Shown here: in pieces, positions 15,632 through 23,456 of the stretch
How the letters are laid out: each line of letters begins with the position of its first letter
Numbering within the stretch: the stretch's first letter is position 1
NCBI GenBank assembly: GCA_938017765.1
Contig: CALIJH010000047.1
Coordinates: 1-23,487 of the forward strand
DNA from: an uncultured Leptotrichia sp.
GTDB lineage: Bacteria; Fusobacteriota; Fusobacteriia; Fusobacteriales; Leptotrichiaceae
Length of the DNA: 23,487 bases
Direction of reading: 5' to 3'
The notes under the pieces: generated by a model
What the model saw: the letters and a program-made list of their open reading frames with translations, nothing else
What the model was told of the DNA's origin: nothing
Databases searched by the model: none
Translations under genes and position numbers: made by a program

Positions 15632-16987
15632 ATGAATTTTAATTTCTTAAAAAAGACTGCTTTTGTGTCATTAGCAGCGCTAATCGCAGCTTCTGTTTCA
15701 TTGAATGCTGCCCATGGGGACAAAGTTCCTGCTTCGGAGCCTTTTGAGGGGAGAGTACTTACTGACGGATTGAATTTCCCTTGGGAAATGGTATGGGGTC
15801 CTGACAATCAGCTTTGGATTACGGAACGTGCAGGTAAAAATATTCGTACAGTAAATCCTGAAACAGGAGAATCAAAAATTCTATATACATTTGACAATGC
15901 TTTTGTAGGTCCTCAGCATGAAGGTGTTTTAGGTCTTGCTTTGAGCCCTGACTTTTTATCAGGAAAAGGCAAAAATTATGTTTATACGGCTTACACGTAT
16001 AAAAATGACAAACAGGAAGAATTTGCACGTATTGTACGTCTGACTTATGACAAAAAATCAAACAGACTTACAAATGAAACTGTAATTCTGGATAAACTGC
16101 CCGGCAGTAACGACCATAATTCAGGGCGTCTAATTTTCGGTCCCGATAAAAAACTGTACTATACAATAGGAGACCAAGGGCATAATCAAGGGCAAAATTT
16201 GAAAAAACCTATCGAAGCTCAACGTACTCCGACAGCTGCGGAAGTTTCCAAAAAAGATTATAGTAGCTATCCCGGTTCTACTCTAAGACTTAATGTGGAC
16301 GGCTCTATTCCTAAAGACAATCCTGTAATCAACGGAGTAAGAAGTCACATTTTTACTTATGGACATAGAAATGCTCAGGGTCTTGTTTTTGTGGGAGATA
16401 AATTATTCAGTACAGAACACGGTCCTTCTTCCGATGATGAGCTTAATTTACTCGAAGCAGGCGGAAACTACGGTTGGCCAAATGTTGCAGGATTTAAAGA
16501 TAATCTTGCTTATGAATATGTAGATAATTCGGATAACGGAAAAAAATATAAGGAAACTGATTTTACTGCAAGTAACTTTAAAGAACCTTTAAAAACTTTC
16601 TTTACAGTTCAAAACGGTTATAATTTCAAAAACGAACAATGTGGAAAACTTTCTTATCTATGCTGGCCTACAATAGCTCCATCAAGTGTGGCTTATTATC
16701 CGAAAGACGGAAAAATAGAAGCATGGCGTAATTCGTTACTGATTACTTCGTTAAAAAATGGAGCATTATATAGAGTTCCTTTAAACGCTGACGGAAAACA
16801 AATACAGGGAGATACAATAAAATACTTTAAAACTAATAACCGTTATCGTGTAGCTATTGTAAGCCCTGACACAACAAAAATCTATATTGCAACAGATACG
16901 ACAGGTAATGTGATAGGAACTGACGGAAAACCGACAACTGAAATGGCAAACAAAGGTGCTATTATAATATTTGAATATAAAAAATAA
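15632..16987 (+). CDS. gdhB: Soluble PQQ-dependent aldose (glucose) dehydrogenase family protein
   Basis: This 451-residue exported beta-propeller of the soluble glucose dehydrogenase family oxidises aldoses to lactones outside the cytoplasm with PQQ and Ca2+. An N-terminal signal peptide ends near AAHG (about 29). The sequence closely follows the Acinetobacter enzyme as I recall it: catalytic His in DHNSGRL (His162), TIGDQG (178-183), GHRNAQG (Arg246, Asn247), the GPSSDDE loop, the cysteine pair C337/C344 before WPTIAPSS, and NNRYR (Arg404, Arg406), all counterparts of PQQ and substrate contacts. I chose the ATG at 15632, preceded by AAAGGA with 6-nt spacing, over 15617, which lacks a ribosome site. 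No PQQ biosynthesis genes are in the window, so cofactor supply is open. Confidence 0.9.
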   Translation: MNFNFLKKTAFVSLAALIAASVSLNAAHGDKVPASEPFEGRVLTDGLNFPWEMVWGPDNQLWITERAGKNIRTVNPETGESKILYTFDNAFVGPQHEGVLGLALSPDFLSGKGKNYVYTAYTYKNDKQEEFARIVRLTYDKKSNRLTNETVILDKLPGSNDHNSGRLIFGPDKKLYYTIGDQGHNQGQNLKKPIEAQRTPTAAEVSKKDYSSYPGSTLRLNVDGSIPKDNPVINGVRSHIFTYGHRNAQGLVFVGDKLFSTEHGPSSDDELNLLEAGGNYGWPNVAGFKDNLAYEYVDNSDNGKKYKETDFTASNFKEPLKTFFTVQNGYNFKNEQCGKLSYLCWPTIAPSSVAYYPKDGKIEAWRNSLLITSLKNGALYRVPLNADGKQIQGDTIKYFKTNNRYRVAIVSPDTTKIYIATDTTGNVIGTDGKPTTEMANKGAIIIFEYKK

Positions 16988-17013
16988 AATTTTCAGATTT
17001 TTATAAATCAATC

Positions 17014-17146
17014 ATAAAAAAAGCTGTTTCAAAAATAGTGATAAATATAAAATATAATAAAAATATATCTATTTGTAAAATTTATAAATATTATTTTTTA
17101 TACTAATTTTATTATCAATTTCTATTTTTGAAACGGTTTTTTTATT
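17014..17146. terminator. Inverted repeat between gdhB and the amidohydrolase (bidirectional terminator)
   Basis: GTTTCAAAAATAG (17026-17038) pairs perfectly with CTATTTTTGAAAC (17122-17134). With a 1-nt offset the pairing continues through the flanking A-run (left) and T-run (right). The loop is about 80 nt. The right arm reaches the amidohydrolase stop codon. The left arm is almost identical to that of the repeat at 19120. Confidence 0.6.
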
Positions 17147-17951
17147 TCAGCAACTTTAAAATATTTTCTCCAAATACCTTATTTTTTATTTTTTTTGAAG
17201 GAATTAAATATTCTATCATCTGTTTATTTAATATAGGTTCCCCATAAGGTGCATCAGAGCTGTAAAGACATTTTTCAGGAACTTCATTTATTACCATTTT
17301 TACTGCAAGAGTAGAAAACGTATCGGATAAATCAATATAGGCATTCGACGTATTTTTTACAAAATCTGCTACTTCCAGCCAATTATAACCTCCCATATGT
17401 CCGAATATTACAGGTGTTTTCGAATATTTTTCAGTGAGTTTTTCCAAGATTTTTATACCGTTTAGAGTAACAGGATTAAAAGTATGAACCCATACAAGTA
17501 AAATTCGATTTTCTTCCGATATAATTTTTTCCAGCACTTTAAAAACTGTTTCCAGTTGATTAATCTGCTCATCATTTCCCGGAGTAAATTCTCCTACACC
17601 TTTCAGATTATTTTCAATAATATATTTTTTTATCCATAATTCAGTATTTTCAAAAGTCATTCCCAATGGCACAGGTCCAAATCCATAAAATCTGTCAGGA
17701 TATTTTTTAATTACTTCCGTTAAATCTAAAATATCTTTTTTCATTCTCTTTTTATTAATTTCAAGAGTATTTTCTCCGCCAAGAATTTTAAATAAAACGG
17801 ACATTTCACTTTTAAATTCATTCAATGAAAAGGCTTTTTCAGGGTGAGGTGTCGTAGTAAAAAGTACCGCTTTATCTATTTCTGCTTTATCCATTTTTTC
17901 TATCTGAAATTCTGTAGGAAACATAACATGTTCATGGCTGTCTATTATCAT
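17142..17951 (-). CDS. Amidohydrolase-related metal-dependent hydrolase (TIM barrel)
   Basis: This 269-residue cytoplasmic protein belongs to the amidohydrolase-2 group (decarboxylases and hydrolases of the ACMSD type). It has DSHEH at residues 4-8, HTFNP (His146), FGHMGG (His175) and SSDAPYG (Asp223), which are the metal-ligand and catalytic positions of this superfamily in their usual order. The substrate cannot be told. I take the ATG at 17951, because AAAGG is only 1 nt from the upstream ATG at 17960 but about 8 nt from this one. It is transcribed divergently from an HxlR-type regulator gene across 131 bp, which makes it a likely target of that regulator. Confidence 0.82.
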   Translation of the reverse strand: MIIDSHEHVMFPTEFQIEKMDKAEIDKAVLFTTTPHPEKAFSLNEFKSEMSVLFKILGGENTLEINKKRMKKDILDLTEVIKKYPDRFYGFGPVPLGMTFENTELWIKKYIIENNLKGVGEFTPGNDEQINQLETVFKVLEKIISEENRILLVWVHTFNPVTLNGIKILEKLTEKYSKTPVIFGHMGGYNWLEVADFVKNTSNAYIDLSDTFSTLAVKMVINEVPEKCLYSSDAPYGEPILNKQMIEYLIPSKKIKNKVFGENILKLLK

Positions 17952-17993
17952 ATAAATCATCCTTTCTTTAGATAAATATTTTTGTTATAATAA

Positions 17994-18022
17994 AGTGTAG
18001 CATACCTTTAAAACTGTTACAA
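17994..18022 (-). promoter_or_regulatory. Candidate amidohydrolase promoter
   Basis: On the minus strand TTGTAA (18017-18022) and TACACT (17994-17999) are 17 bp apart, with an extended TGC before the -10 box. GTACGTAC (18023-18030) adjoins the -35 box and could be part of a regulator site. Confidence 0.45.
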
Positions 18023-18042
18023 GTACGTACATTTTTAATATA

Positions 18043-18062
18043 AAGTATCTTTTTTGATACTT
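18043..18062. promoter_or_regulatory. Palindrome ahead of the HxlR-type gene (possible autoregulatory operator)
   Basis: AAGTATC and GATACTT form a perfect 7-bp inverted repeat around TTTTTT, 20 bp before the regulator start codon. Placement suits an operator, but an mRNA hairpin near the ribosome site is also possible. Confidence 0.4.
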
Positions 18063-18082
18063 AAGGAAAGGAATAAAATAAA

Positions 18083-18415
18083 ATGGCAAAATCACTATCC
18101 CCGTCAGATATATGTCCTATGGACTTAGGCATTAATATATTAAGCGGAAAATGGAAACTGCGAATTTTATGGAATATTTATAATAAAAAAATCATACGTT
18201 TTAATGAACTTCAGAAAGTTTTGGGAAATATAACTACTAAAACCTTAACCGAACAATTAAGGGAACTCGAAGATAAAAAAATAATAAAAAGAACCGTTTA
18301 TCCTGAAATTCCTCCAAAAGTAGAGTATTCTCTGACCGAAACAGGCAAAACTATCGAGCCTGTATTAAAATCTTTATGTGAATGGGGAAAGGAATATATG
18401 AAATCATCGAAATAA
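18083..18415 (+). CDS. HxlR-family winged-helix transcriptional regulator
   Basis: This 110-residue dimeric DNA-binding protein begins with the family signature: Cys11 in CPMDLGINILSGKWKLRIL, followed by the recognition region FNELQKVLGNITTKTLTEQLRELE and the wing around VEYSLTETG. In relatives such as YodB and HypR the conserved N-terminal cysteine senses electrophiles, quinones or disulfide stress; retention of Cys11 makes a redox or electrophile sensor possible. AAAGGAA lies about 11 nt upstream of the ATG. It diverges from the amidohydrolase gene, and the palindrome in front suggests autoregulation. Confidence 0.93.
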   Translation: MAKSLSPSDICPMDLGINILSGKWKLRILWNIYNKKIIRFNELQKVLGNITTKTLTEQLRELEDKKIIKRTVYPEIPPKVEYSLTETGKTIEPVLKSLCEWGKEYMKSSK

Positions 18416-18600
18416 TACATTTATTTTGAAAATATTGATATAACAAAATATTAATATAGCATAATAAATCTCTATAACATAGAAATATGAAAATCTTTCT
18501 TATGGTAAATTGATCTGATTAACCGATGTGTTTTTTTCTTAATACCATTTTTTTATAAATAAAAAATTCCATTTCTCATTTTCTTTTAAGTTTTATTGGG

Positions 18601-18606
18601 TATAAT
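18601..18606 (+). promoter_or_regulatory. -10 box of the META-domain lipoprotein gene
   Basis: A consensus TATAAT lies 33 bp before the start codon. No clear -35 box is visible. Confidence 0.4.
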
Positions 18607-18639
18607 ATATATAGAAAAATTTGAAAGGGATGATTTATT

Positions 18640-19086
18640 ATGAAATTAAAAATTATATTAGCTTTAATTTCAATATTCTTTATTTTTAGCTGTGTTTCAG
18701 ATTCAAAAGGTGAAAATCAAAAGACACCCGTTAAATCAGCTAACCTTACGAATACTTCATGGAAATTAAAAAATCTTACAGGAGTAAATTTAGAGCAGAT
18801 TTATTCAGATAAAAAATTGAAAAATGGAATTACTCTAAAATTTTCTTCTGAAGGAATGAGCGGTCATTCAGGAATAAATACATATTCCGCAGAATATAAA
18901 CTGAAAGGTAACGGTATTTCCTTTACTCCGATAACTGTTTCCTTAATGGCAGGAGATATTGACTTAATGGATCTGGAAAGTAAATATCTTGAACAGCTTC
19001 AAAACGTGAAATCTTATGAATTAAAAGGCAATACTCTGATACTAAAAACCGGCAATGGAGCTTTAACTTTTGAAAAAGTTGAATAA
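18640..19086 (+). CDS. META-domain (HslJ-like) lipoprotein
   Basis: This 148-residue lipoprotein carries a signal peptide with lipobox IFSC (Cys18) and a META domain from about residue 35, starting with the typical LTNTSWKLKNL and continuing with SGHSGINTYSAEYKL, the counterpart of the family's G-x-N-x-Y/F motif. META/HslJ proteins are envelope proteins of unclear biochemical role, linked to heat shock or novobiocin resistance in E. coli and to secretion or motility in others. AAAGGGATGA precedes the ATG. It has its own -10 box and a strong terminator, so it is probably monocistronic. Confidence 0.85.
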   Translation: MKLKIILALISIFFIFSCVSDSKGENQKTPVKSANLTNTSWKLKNLTGVNLEQIYSDKKLKNGITLKFSSEGMSGHSGINTYSAEYKLKGNGISFTPITVSLMAGDIDLMDLESKYLEQLQNVKSYELKGNTLILKTGNGALTFEKVE

Positions 19087-19118
19087 AAATTGAACAATTG
19101 AATAATAGTTAAATAATA

Positions 19119-19177
19119 TAAAAATAGAGCTATTTCAAAAATAGAAGGATTTTCAGTTTTGAAACGGCTCTATTTTT
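19119..19177. terminator. Bidirectional terminator between META lipoprotein and cobK
   Basis: AAAATAGAGC and TTTCAAAA on the left (19121-19140, two unpaired bases between) are complementary to TTTTGAAA and GCTCTATTTT on the right (19157-19176), with a 16-nt loop. A-runs to the left and T-runs to the right allow termination in both directions. Confidence 0.75.
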
Positions 19178-19181
19178 TATT

Positions 19182-19955
19182 TTACAGATCTTTCATTAAG
19201 TCATCAATTTCATAATAAACTTTTCCATAGTCAAGGAAAGGTCTTTTTATTACTAAAACTGTTGTTCCGCATTCCCTGCACGCTTCGATTTTTTCCTGTT
19301 CTCCTCCTGTTGTCCCGCTTTCCTTGGTTATGAGATAGTCTATTTTATAAGTTTCAAGCATTGCTTTATTCAATATTTTACTTATAGGTCCCTGTATTGC
19401 TATTATTCTCGAAGGTAAATAACCTAATTCTTCAGCTTTTTTTATAGAATCGGCAGTGGGCAACATTCTTACATACAGATTATTTTTTTCTCCCATTTCT
19501 TTTATATCTTTCAGATTATTTGATCCCAATGTACTTAGTATATTTTTTCCTTCAAGCCTTTTTACAAATTCATTTACTTCTTCAAGCGAGTCAAATTTTT
19601 CTATGTTTTCATTTCCATAATCAAGCATTTTTCTTTCAAATCTCATATATTTTACATTCATTTCATCTGTTACTTTTATTATAAAATTACTTACATTTAT
19701 CGCATAAGGATGACTGGCATCCACAATCAAATTTATATTTTCCTTTTTAATCAGTTCTTTCATCTGTTCTTCGCTCAATCTCTCGGAAACTACTTTCAGT
19801 TCCCTCTTATCATTATTATTTTTCTCAATATATTCTTCAAGAAGTTTTCCTCCATATTCTGTAGCCGTGCTGACAAGTATACTTCTGTCGGTCTTTTCTA
19901 TCAATTTTTCAAATATATCCCTCGAATCTTTCGTCCCTCCGATTATCCAAATCAT
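19182..19955 (-). CDS. cobK: Precorrin-6A / cobalt-precorrin-6A reductase (CobK/CbiJ)
   Basis: This 257-residue NAD(P)H-dependent reductase reduces (cobalt-)precorrin-6A to (cobalt-)precorrin-6B during corrin ring synthesis. It has the N-terminal nucleotide-binding IIGGTKDSR, STATEYGG, the VDASHPYA motif and a C-terminal TKESGTTGG...KRP segment, all typical of CobK/CbiJ. In an anaerobe the CbiJ (early cobalt) route is expected. I use the ATG at 19955, 6 nt after an AAAGGAGAT site; the ATG at 19973 lies upstream of this ribosome site. It is the last gene of the hemL-cobT-cobC-cobK group, with 151 bp before it that may hold its own promoter. Confidence 0.93.
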   Translation of the reverse strand: MIWIIGGTKDSRDIFEKLIEKTDRSILVSTATEYGGKLLEEYIEKNNNDKRELKVVSERLSEEQMKELIKKENINLIVDASHPYAINVSNFIIKVTDEMNVKYMRFERKMLDYGNENIEKFDSLEEVNEFVKRLEGKNILSTLGSNNLKDIKEMGEKNNLYVRMLPTADSIKKAEELGYLPSRIIAIQGPISKILNKAMLETYKIDYLITKESGTTGGEQEKIEACRECGTTVLVIKRPFLDYGKVYYEIDDLMKDL

Positions 19956-20020
19956 TTTCAAATCTCCTTTCATTTGTTAAAAAATTTATTTTAATCAGTT
20001 ATTTTCCAATTTATATCTTT

Positions 20021-20050
20021 ATTATACTGTCTTTGTCGAAATAGTATCAT
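20021..20050 (-). promoter_or_regulatory. Possible internal promoter ahead of cobK
   Basis: On the minus strand ATGATA (20045-20050) and TATAAT (20021-20026) are 18 bp apart in the gap between the cobC-like gene and cobK. The -35 match is only partial. Confidence 0.3.
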
Positions 20051-20106
20051 TGCCAATTTTTTATTATCTTTTTAGATAATTCAGTTTATCTGATATTTAA
20101 TATAAT

Positions 20107-20754
20107 TTATTTTTCTTCCGAAAATTTCCCATTTTTATAATTAAAAATTTTATAATCTCCATTATTTACAAGTTTTCTTTCGTTTATTTCGAGTAAATCT
20201 TTATTTTCCACATAATTTATAAACATTTCAAGCACAGTTCCATGAGTAACTATAAGTATATTTCCTGATTTATGATTTTTTAGAATTTTCTCTATTCCCC
20301 TTAAAAACCTGTCTAAAGCGTCTTTCAGTTTTTCAGCTTTTATATTTTCAGCATTATATTTTCTTACATTATAAAAATAATTTTTCGCTTCTTCAGGATA
20401 TTTTTCAAATACCTCTTCATGACTTAGTTCCTGCCAAAGTCCAAAATAAACTTCATTTAATTCAGACATCTTTTTTATTTCTATTTTGTCATTTTTATAA
20501 TTTATGTTTTTATTTAAGATTATTTCTGCCGATTTTACAGCCCTGCCCAGCTCGCTTGTATAAACTCGGCTGAATATAATGTTTTTAAGCTTGTTCCCCG
20601 TATCTTTCATTATCTTTATCCCATTTTCTGTCAATGGAGAATCCAACTGGCCTTGAAATTTTTTTATTAAATTCCATTCGGTTTCGCCGTGCCTTACAAT
20701 ATATAGTTTCAAGCTTTTCTCGTCTTTCCTGTTATTATCATCCTTCTGGCTCAT
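20107..20754 (-). CDS. cobC: Histidine phosphatase, CobC-like (alpha-ribazole phosphatase candidate)
   Basis: This 215-residue member of the phosphoglycerate mutase/histidine phosphatase superfamily has the catalytic RHGETEWN (His22) near the N-terminus, SELGRAVKSAEI with its second arginine, the acid-base region LNEVYFGLWQ, and THG (His161) near the end. Its place 22 nt after cobT supports dephosphorylation of alpha-ribazole 5'-phosphate in assembly of the cobalamin lower ligand. The family is promiscuous, so a general phosphatase role remains possible. A charged 15-residue N-terminal tail precedes the domain. GGGAGA lies about 11 nt before the ATG. Confidence 0.8.
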   Translation of the reverse strand: MSQKDDNNRKDEKSLKLYIVRHGETEWNLIKKFQGQLDSPLTENGIKIMKDTGNKLKNIIFSRVYTSELGRAVKSAEIILNKNINYKNDKIEIKKMSELNEVYFGLWQELSHEEVFEKYPEEAKNYFYNVRKYNAENIKAEKLKDALDRFLRGIEKILKNHKSGNILIVTHGTVLEMFINYVENKDLLEINERKLVNNGDYKIFNYKNGKFSEEK

Positions 20755-20776
20755 TTTATTATTTTTCTCCCGTAAT

Positions 20777-21847
20777 TTATACTTGAGGGTATTTTCTCAC
20801 TGTTCCTGTTATATTACATGCCGCCTCTATTACAGGAAACATCATAACCGCTCCTGTACCTTCTCCCAGTTTCATATCCATAAACAGAAGAGGTTCCATT
20901 TTTAGTTCTTTCATAATATATTTCATTCCCTGTTCCTCACTTAGATGAGAAGGTACCATATAATCTTTTGAATTTTTGCACAGTTTATATGCACATAATG
21001 CAGCTACAGACGAAATAAATCCGTCAATTACAACAGGTATGCAGTTTTTTGCACAACCAAGATAAACTCCTGTCATTCCTGCAATATCCAGTCCTCCAAC
21101 TTTTGCAAGTACATCTATAGGGTCGGCAGAATTTATATTTTCTTTTTCGCTATTTATATTTATCGCTTTTTCTATAATATTTTTCTTATGTTTCAGCGTT
21201 TTATCATCTATCCCGCTCCCATAACCTACAATATCATCCAAAGGCAAATCCGTAAAGACTTTTAACATCGCACTGCTTGTAGTGGTATTTCCTATTCCCA
21301 TTTCACCGGTAGCAAAAAGATTATAGCCTTTTTGAACAAAAATATCGACGATTTCTATTCCCGTTTCTATTGCTTTAATCGCAGTATCATAAGACATTGC
21401 AGCTTTTTCAGCTATATTGTGAGTACCCATATGCATAAGTTTTCTGTCTATGATACCTGCGAGATTTATTACGTTTTCTGTATCTGTCGTTCTGTCTATT
21501 CCGAGGTCGATGACTTTCACATCAGCATTAAATACATTTCCAAGAGCATTTATAGAGGACTTCCCTTGAAGCATGGCTTCCACTACATATTGAGTAATGA
21601 CCCTCTTTGATTTACTTACTTTTTCCCGCTCAACTCCATTATCTGCTGCCATTACCGTTACAATCTTTTTTTCAGGTCTATAATTTTCTTTTATTCCTTC
21701 AAGCTGTATTGCGAGATTTTCAAGTTTTCCAAGCCCTTTCGGCGTCTTTAAAAGTGAATTCAGTTCTTTTCCCTTATTTTTCATTCTTTCTCTATTTATC
21801 GGTATTATATTTTTTATAGTGTCGTCTAAAATTTTAGAATAATGCAC
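20777..21847 (-). CDS. cobT: Nicotinate-nucleotide--dimethylbenzimidazole phosphoribosyltransferase
   Basis: CobT transfers phosphoribose from nicotinate mononucleotide to the lower-ligand base, giving alpha-ribazole phosphate for cobalamin. The roughly 356-residue product has the family landmarks: AADNGV near the N-terminus (Asn where many members have His), FATGEMGIGNTTTS, VGYGSGID, KVGGLDIAGMTG and the C-terminal KLGEGTGAVMMFP with the catalytic glutamate. The start is uncertain. A GTG at 21859 directly follows GAGAGG with no spacing, while the GTG at 21847 has GAGGGTGA about 8 nt upstream, so I prefer the latter. It lies between hemL and the cobC-like gene on the same strand. Confidence 0.95.
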   Translation of the reverse strand: MHYSKILDDTIKNIIPINRERMKNKGKELNSLLKTPKGLGKLENLAIQLEGIKENYRPEKKIVTVMAADNGVEREKVSKSKRVITQYVVEAMLQGKSSINALGNVFNADVKVIDLGIDRTTDTENVINLAGIIDRKLMHMGTHNIAEKAAMSYDTAIKAIETGIEIVDIFVQKGYNLFATGEMGIGNTTTSSAMLKVFTDLPLDDIVGYGSGIDDKTLKHKKNIIEKAININSEKENINSADPIDVLAKVGGLDIAGMTGVYLGCAKNCIPVVIDGFISSVAALCAYKLCKNSKDYMVPSHLSEEQGMKYIMKELKMEPLLFMDMKLGEGTGAVMMFPVIEAACNITGTVRKYPQV

Positions 21848-21913
21848 AACAAAATTCACCCTCTCTTTTTATTTTATAACTATTACTCTTTATAATCATT
21901 ACTCTTTTTTAAA

Positions 21914-23206
21914 TCATTTTGTCATTTTATCGAAAGCTTTTTCAGTAATCTCAAGTATCTTTTTCATTTCTTCGTCAGTATGAGCCATAGATATGAAATG
22001 AGCCTCGTATTTGGACGGCGGAACTATTATCCCATTTTCAAGCATAGTATCAAAATATATGTTATACATTTCATCACTTGTATTTATAGCATCTTCAAGG
22101 TTTTTCACCTTTTTATCGGAAAAAAATATTGTAAACAAGCTTCCTTTACAGTTTACAGTTGCATTTATATTATATTTTTCTATTAATTTCTTTATTCCCT
22201 GAATAAAATTATGGACTTTTTCATTCAGTTTCGTATATATATCAGGATTATTTTTCAATATGGAGATAGTCTTTATCCCTGCTGCCACAGAAACAGGATT
22301 TCCCGACAGAGTTCCCGCATGATAGACATTTCCGACGGGTGAAATAAGGTTCATAATATCTTCACGACCTCCAAATCCTCCGACAGGATAGCCTCCGCCT
22401 ATTATCTTTCCAAGCACTGTCAAATCAGGAGTTATCCCGTAAAGCTGCTGAGCTCCTCCCAATGCCACTCTGAAACCGCTTATCACTTCATCAAATATAA
22501 GGATTATATTTTCCTTTTCAGTTATTTCTCTCAGTTCTTCCAAATATTTTTTATCAGTCTCAATCAATCCCATATTTGCAGGGATTGGCTCCAATATTAT
22601 GCAAGCAATATCTTTTTCTCTAGCTAAAAGTTCTTTTACTTTTTCAATATTTCCGAAAGGCAATGTCAAAGTATCTTTCATCACTCCGTCCGTTATGCCG
22701 TTACTGTCCTGATGTTCAAAAGTCAGAAGTCCTGACCCCGCTTTAACCATAAGCGAATCGGAATGTCCGTGATAACATCCTTCAAATTTCAATATTTTAT
22801 TTTTTCCTGTAAATGCACGGGCTACTCTCACTGCAGCCATTGCAGCTTCTGTGCCTGAAGTTGTAAGTCTTAGTTTTTGAATAGACGGAAAACATTCTTT
22901 TACAAGCTCTGCCAGTTCCACTTCTTTTTTTGTAGGCAGACCGAACGAAGTCCCTTTTTCCACTTCCTTTTTTATACATTCCAATACTTCAGGGTAATTA
23001 TGACCTAAAATCATAGGCCCCCATGAGCCTATACAGTCTATATACTCATTTCCGTCCTCATCGTAAAGCCTGCTGCCTTTCGCGCTTTCTATAAATATAG
23101 GATAATCTTTATTTACAGACTGAAATGCCCTTACGGGACTGTTTACCCCTCCGGGAATTGATTTTTTTGCTTTTTCAAATATTTTCCTTGAATTTTCAGT
23201 TTTCAT
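21914..23206 (-). CDS. hemL: Glutamate-1-semialdehyde 2,1-aminomutase
   Basis: HemL converts glutamate-1-semialdehyde to 5-aminolevulinate, the first committed tetrapyrrole precursor in the C5 pathway, using pyridoxal phosphate. The 430-residue product is full length, with PGGVNSPVRAF (18-28), SGTEAAMAAVRVAR (117-130), the cofactor-binding FDEVISGFR (238-246), the Schiff-base lysine Lys267 in VLGKIIGGG, and YHAGTLSGNP. AGGAGA precedes the ATG. It leads a minus-strand group with cobT, cobC-like and cobK, tying precursor supply to cobalamin synthesis. Use for heme is not excluded. Confidence 0.98.
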   Translation of the reverse strand: MKTENSRKIFEKAKKSIPGGVNSPVRAFQSVNKDYPIFIESAKGSRLYDEDGNEYIDCIGSWGPMILGHNYPEVLECIKKEVEKGTSFGLPTKKEVELAELVKECFPSIQKLRLTTSGTEAAMAAVRVARAFTGKNKILKFEGCYHGHSDSLMVKAGSGLLTFEHQDSNGITDGVMKDTLTLPFGNIEKVKELLAREKDIACIILEPIPANMGLIETDKKYLEELREITEKENIILIFDEVISGFRVALGGAQQLYGITPDLTVLGKIIGGGYPVGGFGGREDIMNLISPVGNVYHAGTLSGNPVSVAAGIKTISILKNNPDIYTKLNEKVHNFIQGIKKLIEKYNINATVNCKGSLFTIFFSDKKVKNLEDAINTSDEMYNIYFDTMLENGIIVPPSKYEAHFISMAHTDEEMKKILEITEKAFDKMTK

Positions 23207-23238
23207 TTTATTCTCCTATTTTTTACATAATTTCTTAT

Positions 23239-23267
23239 ATTATATACTTAAACTGCTTTAAAATCAA
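23239..23267 (-). promoter_or_regulatory. Promoter of the hemL-cobT-cobC-cobK group
   Basis: On the minus strand TTGATT (23262-23267) and TATAAT (23239-23244) are separated by 17 bp, about 30 bp upstream of hemL. The leader is too short for a cobalamin riboswitch, and none was recognised. Confidence 0.65.
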
Positions 23268-23429
23268 ACTATTTAAAATATTCTAAATATAAAACTTGAT
23301 AAAAGTAAAAGAAATTAATTCTTCTTTTGGAATTTACAAAATTTATTTCATTTAATCAATTAATCAATTTAAGCTTTTGAAAATTTTAAATTTAAAAATT
23401 TTAAAAATAAATTTATTTTTTTATAAACA

Positions 23430-23456
23430 AAAAAAATCAGGAAATAAAATTCCTGA
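23430..23456 (-). terminator. Terminator of a gene beyond the right edge
   Basis: TCAGGAA (23437-23443) pairs with TTCCTGA (23450-23456) around a 6-nt loop. On the minus strand the stem is followed by a run of T, so it terminates a minus-strand transcript entering from outside the window. The 23268-23429 stretch is very A/T-rich, with no gene visible. Confidence 0.7.

Noticed and set aside
18505..18556. ATGGTA/TACCAT inverted repeat downstream of the HxlR-type gene as terminator
   Set aside because: Only 6 bp of stem with a loop of more than 30 nt and competing pairings; too weak to annotate.
20064..20079. TTATCT-TTTT-AGATAA hairpin after the cobC-like gene as a terminator
   Set aside because: On the minus strand the stem is followed by A rather than T, so it lacks the terminator tail; weak A/T stem in A/T-rich DNA.
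23340..23420. AATCAATTAATCAATT and surrounding A/T runs as an origin or iteron-like repeat
   Set aside because: Only two short units in extremely A/T-rich DNA, no DnaA-like boxes and no replication gene nearby.
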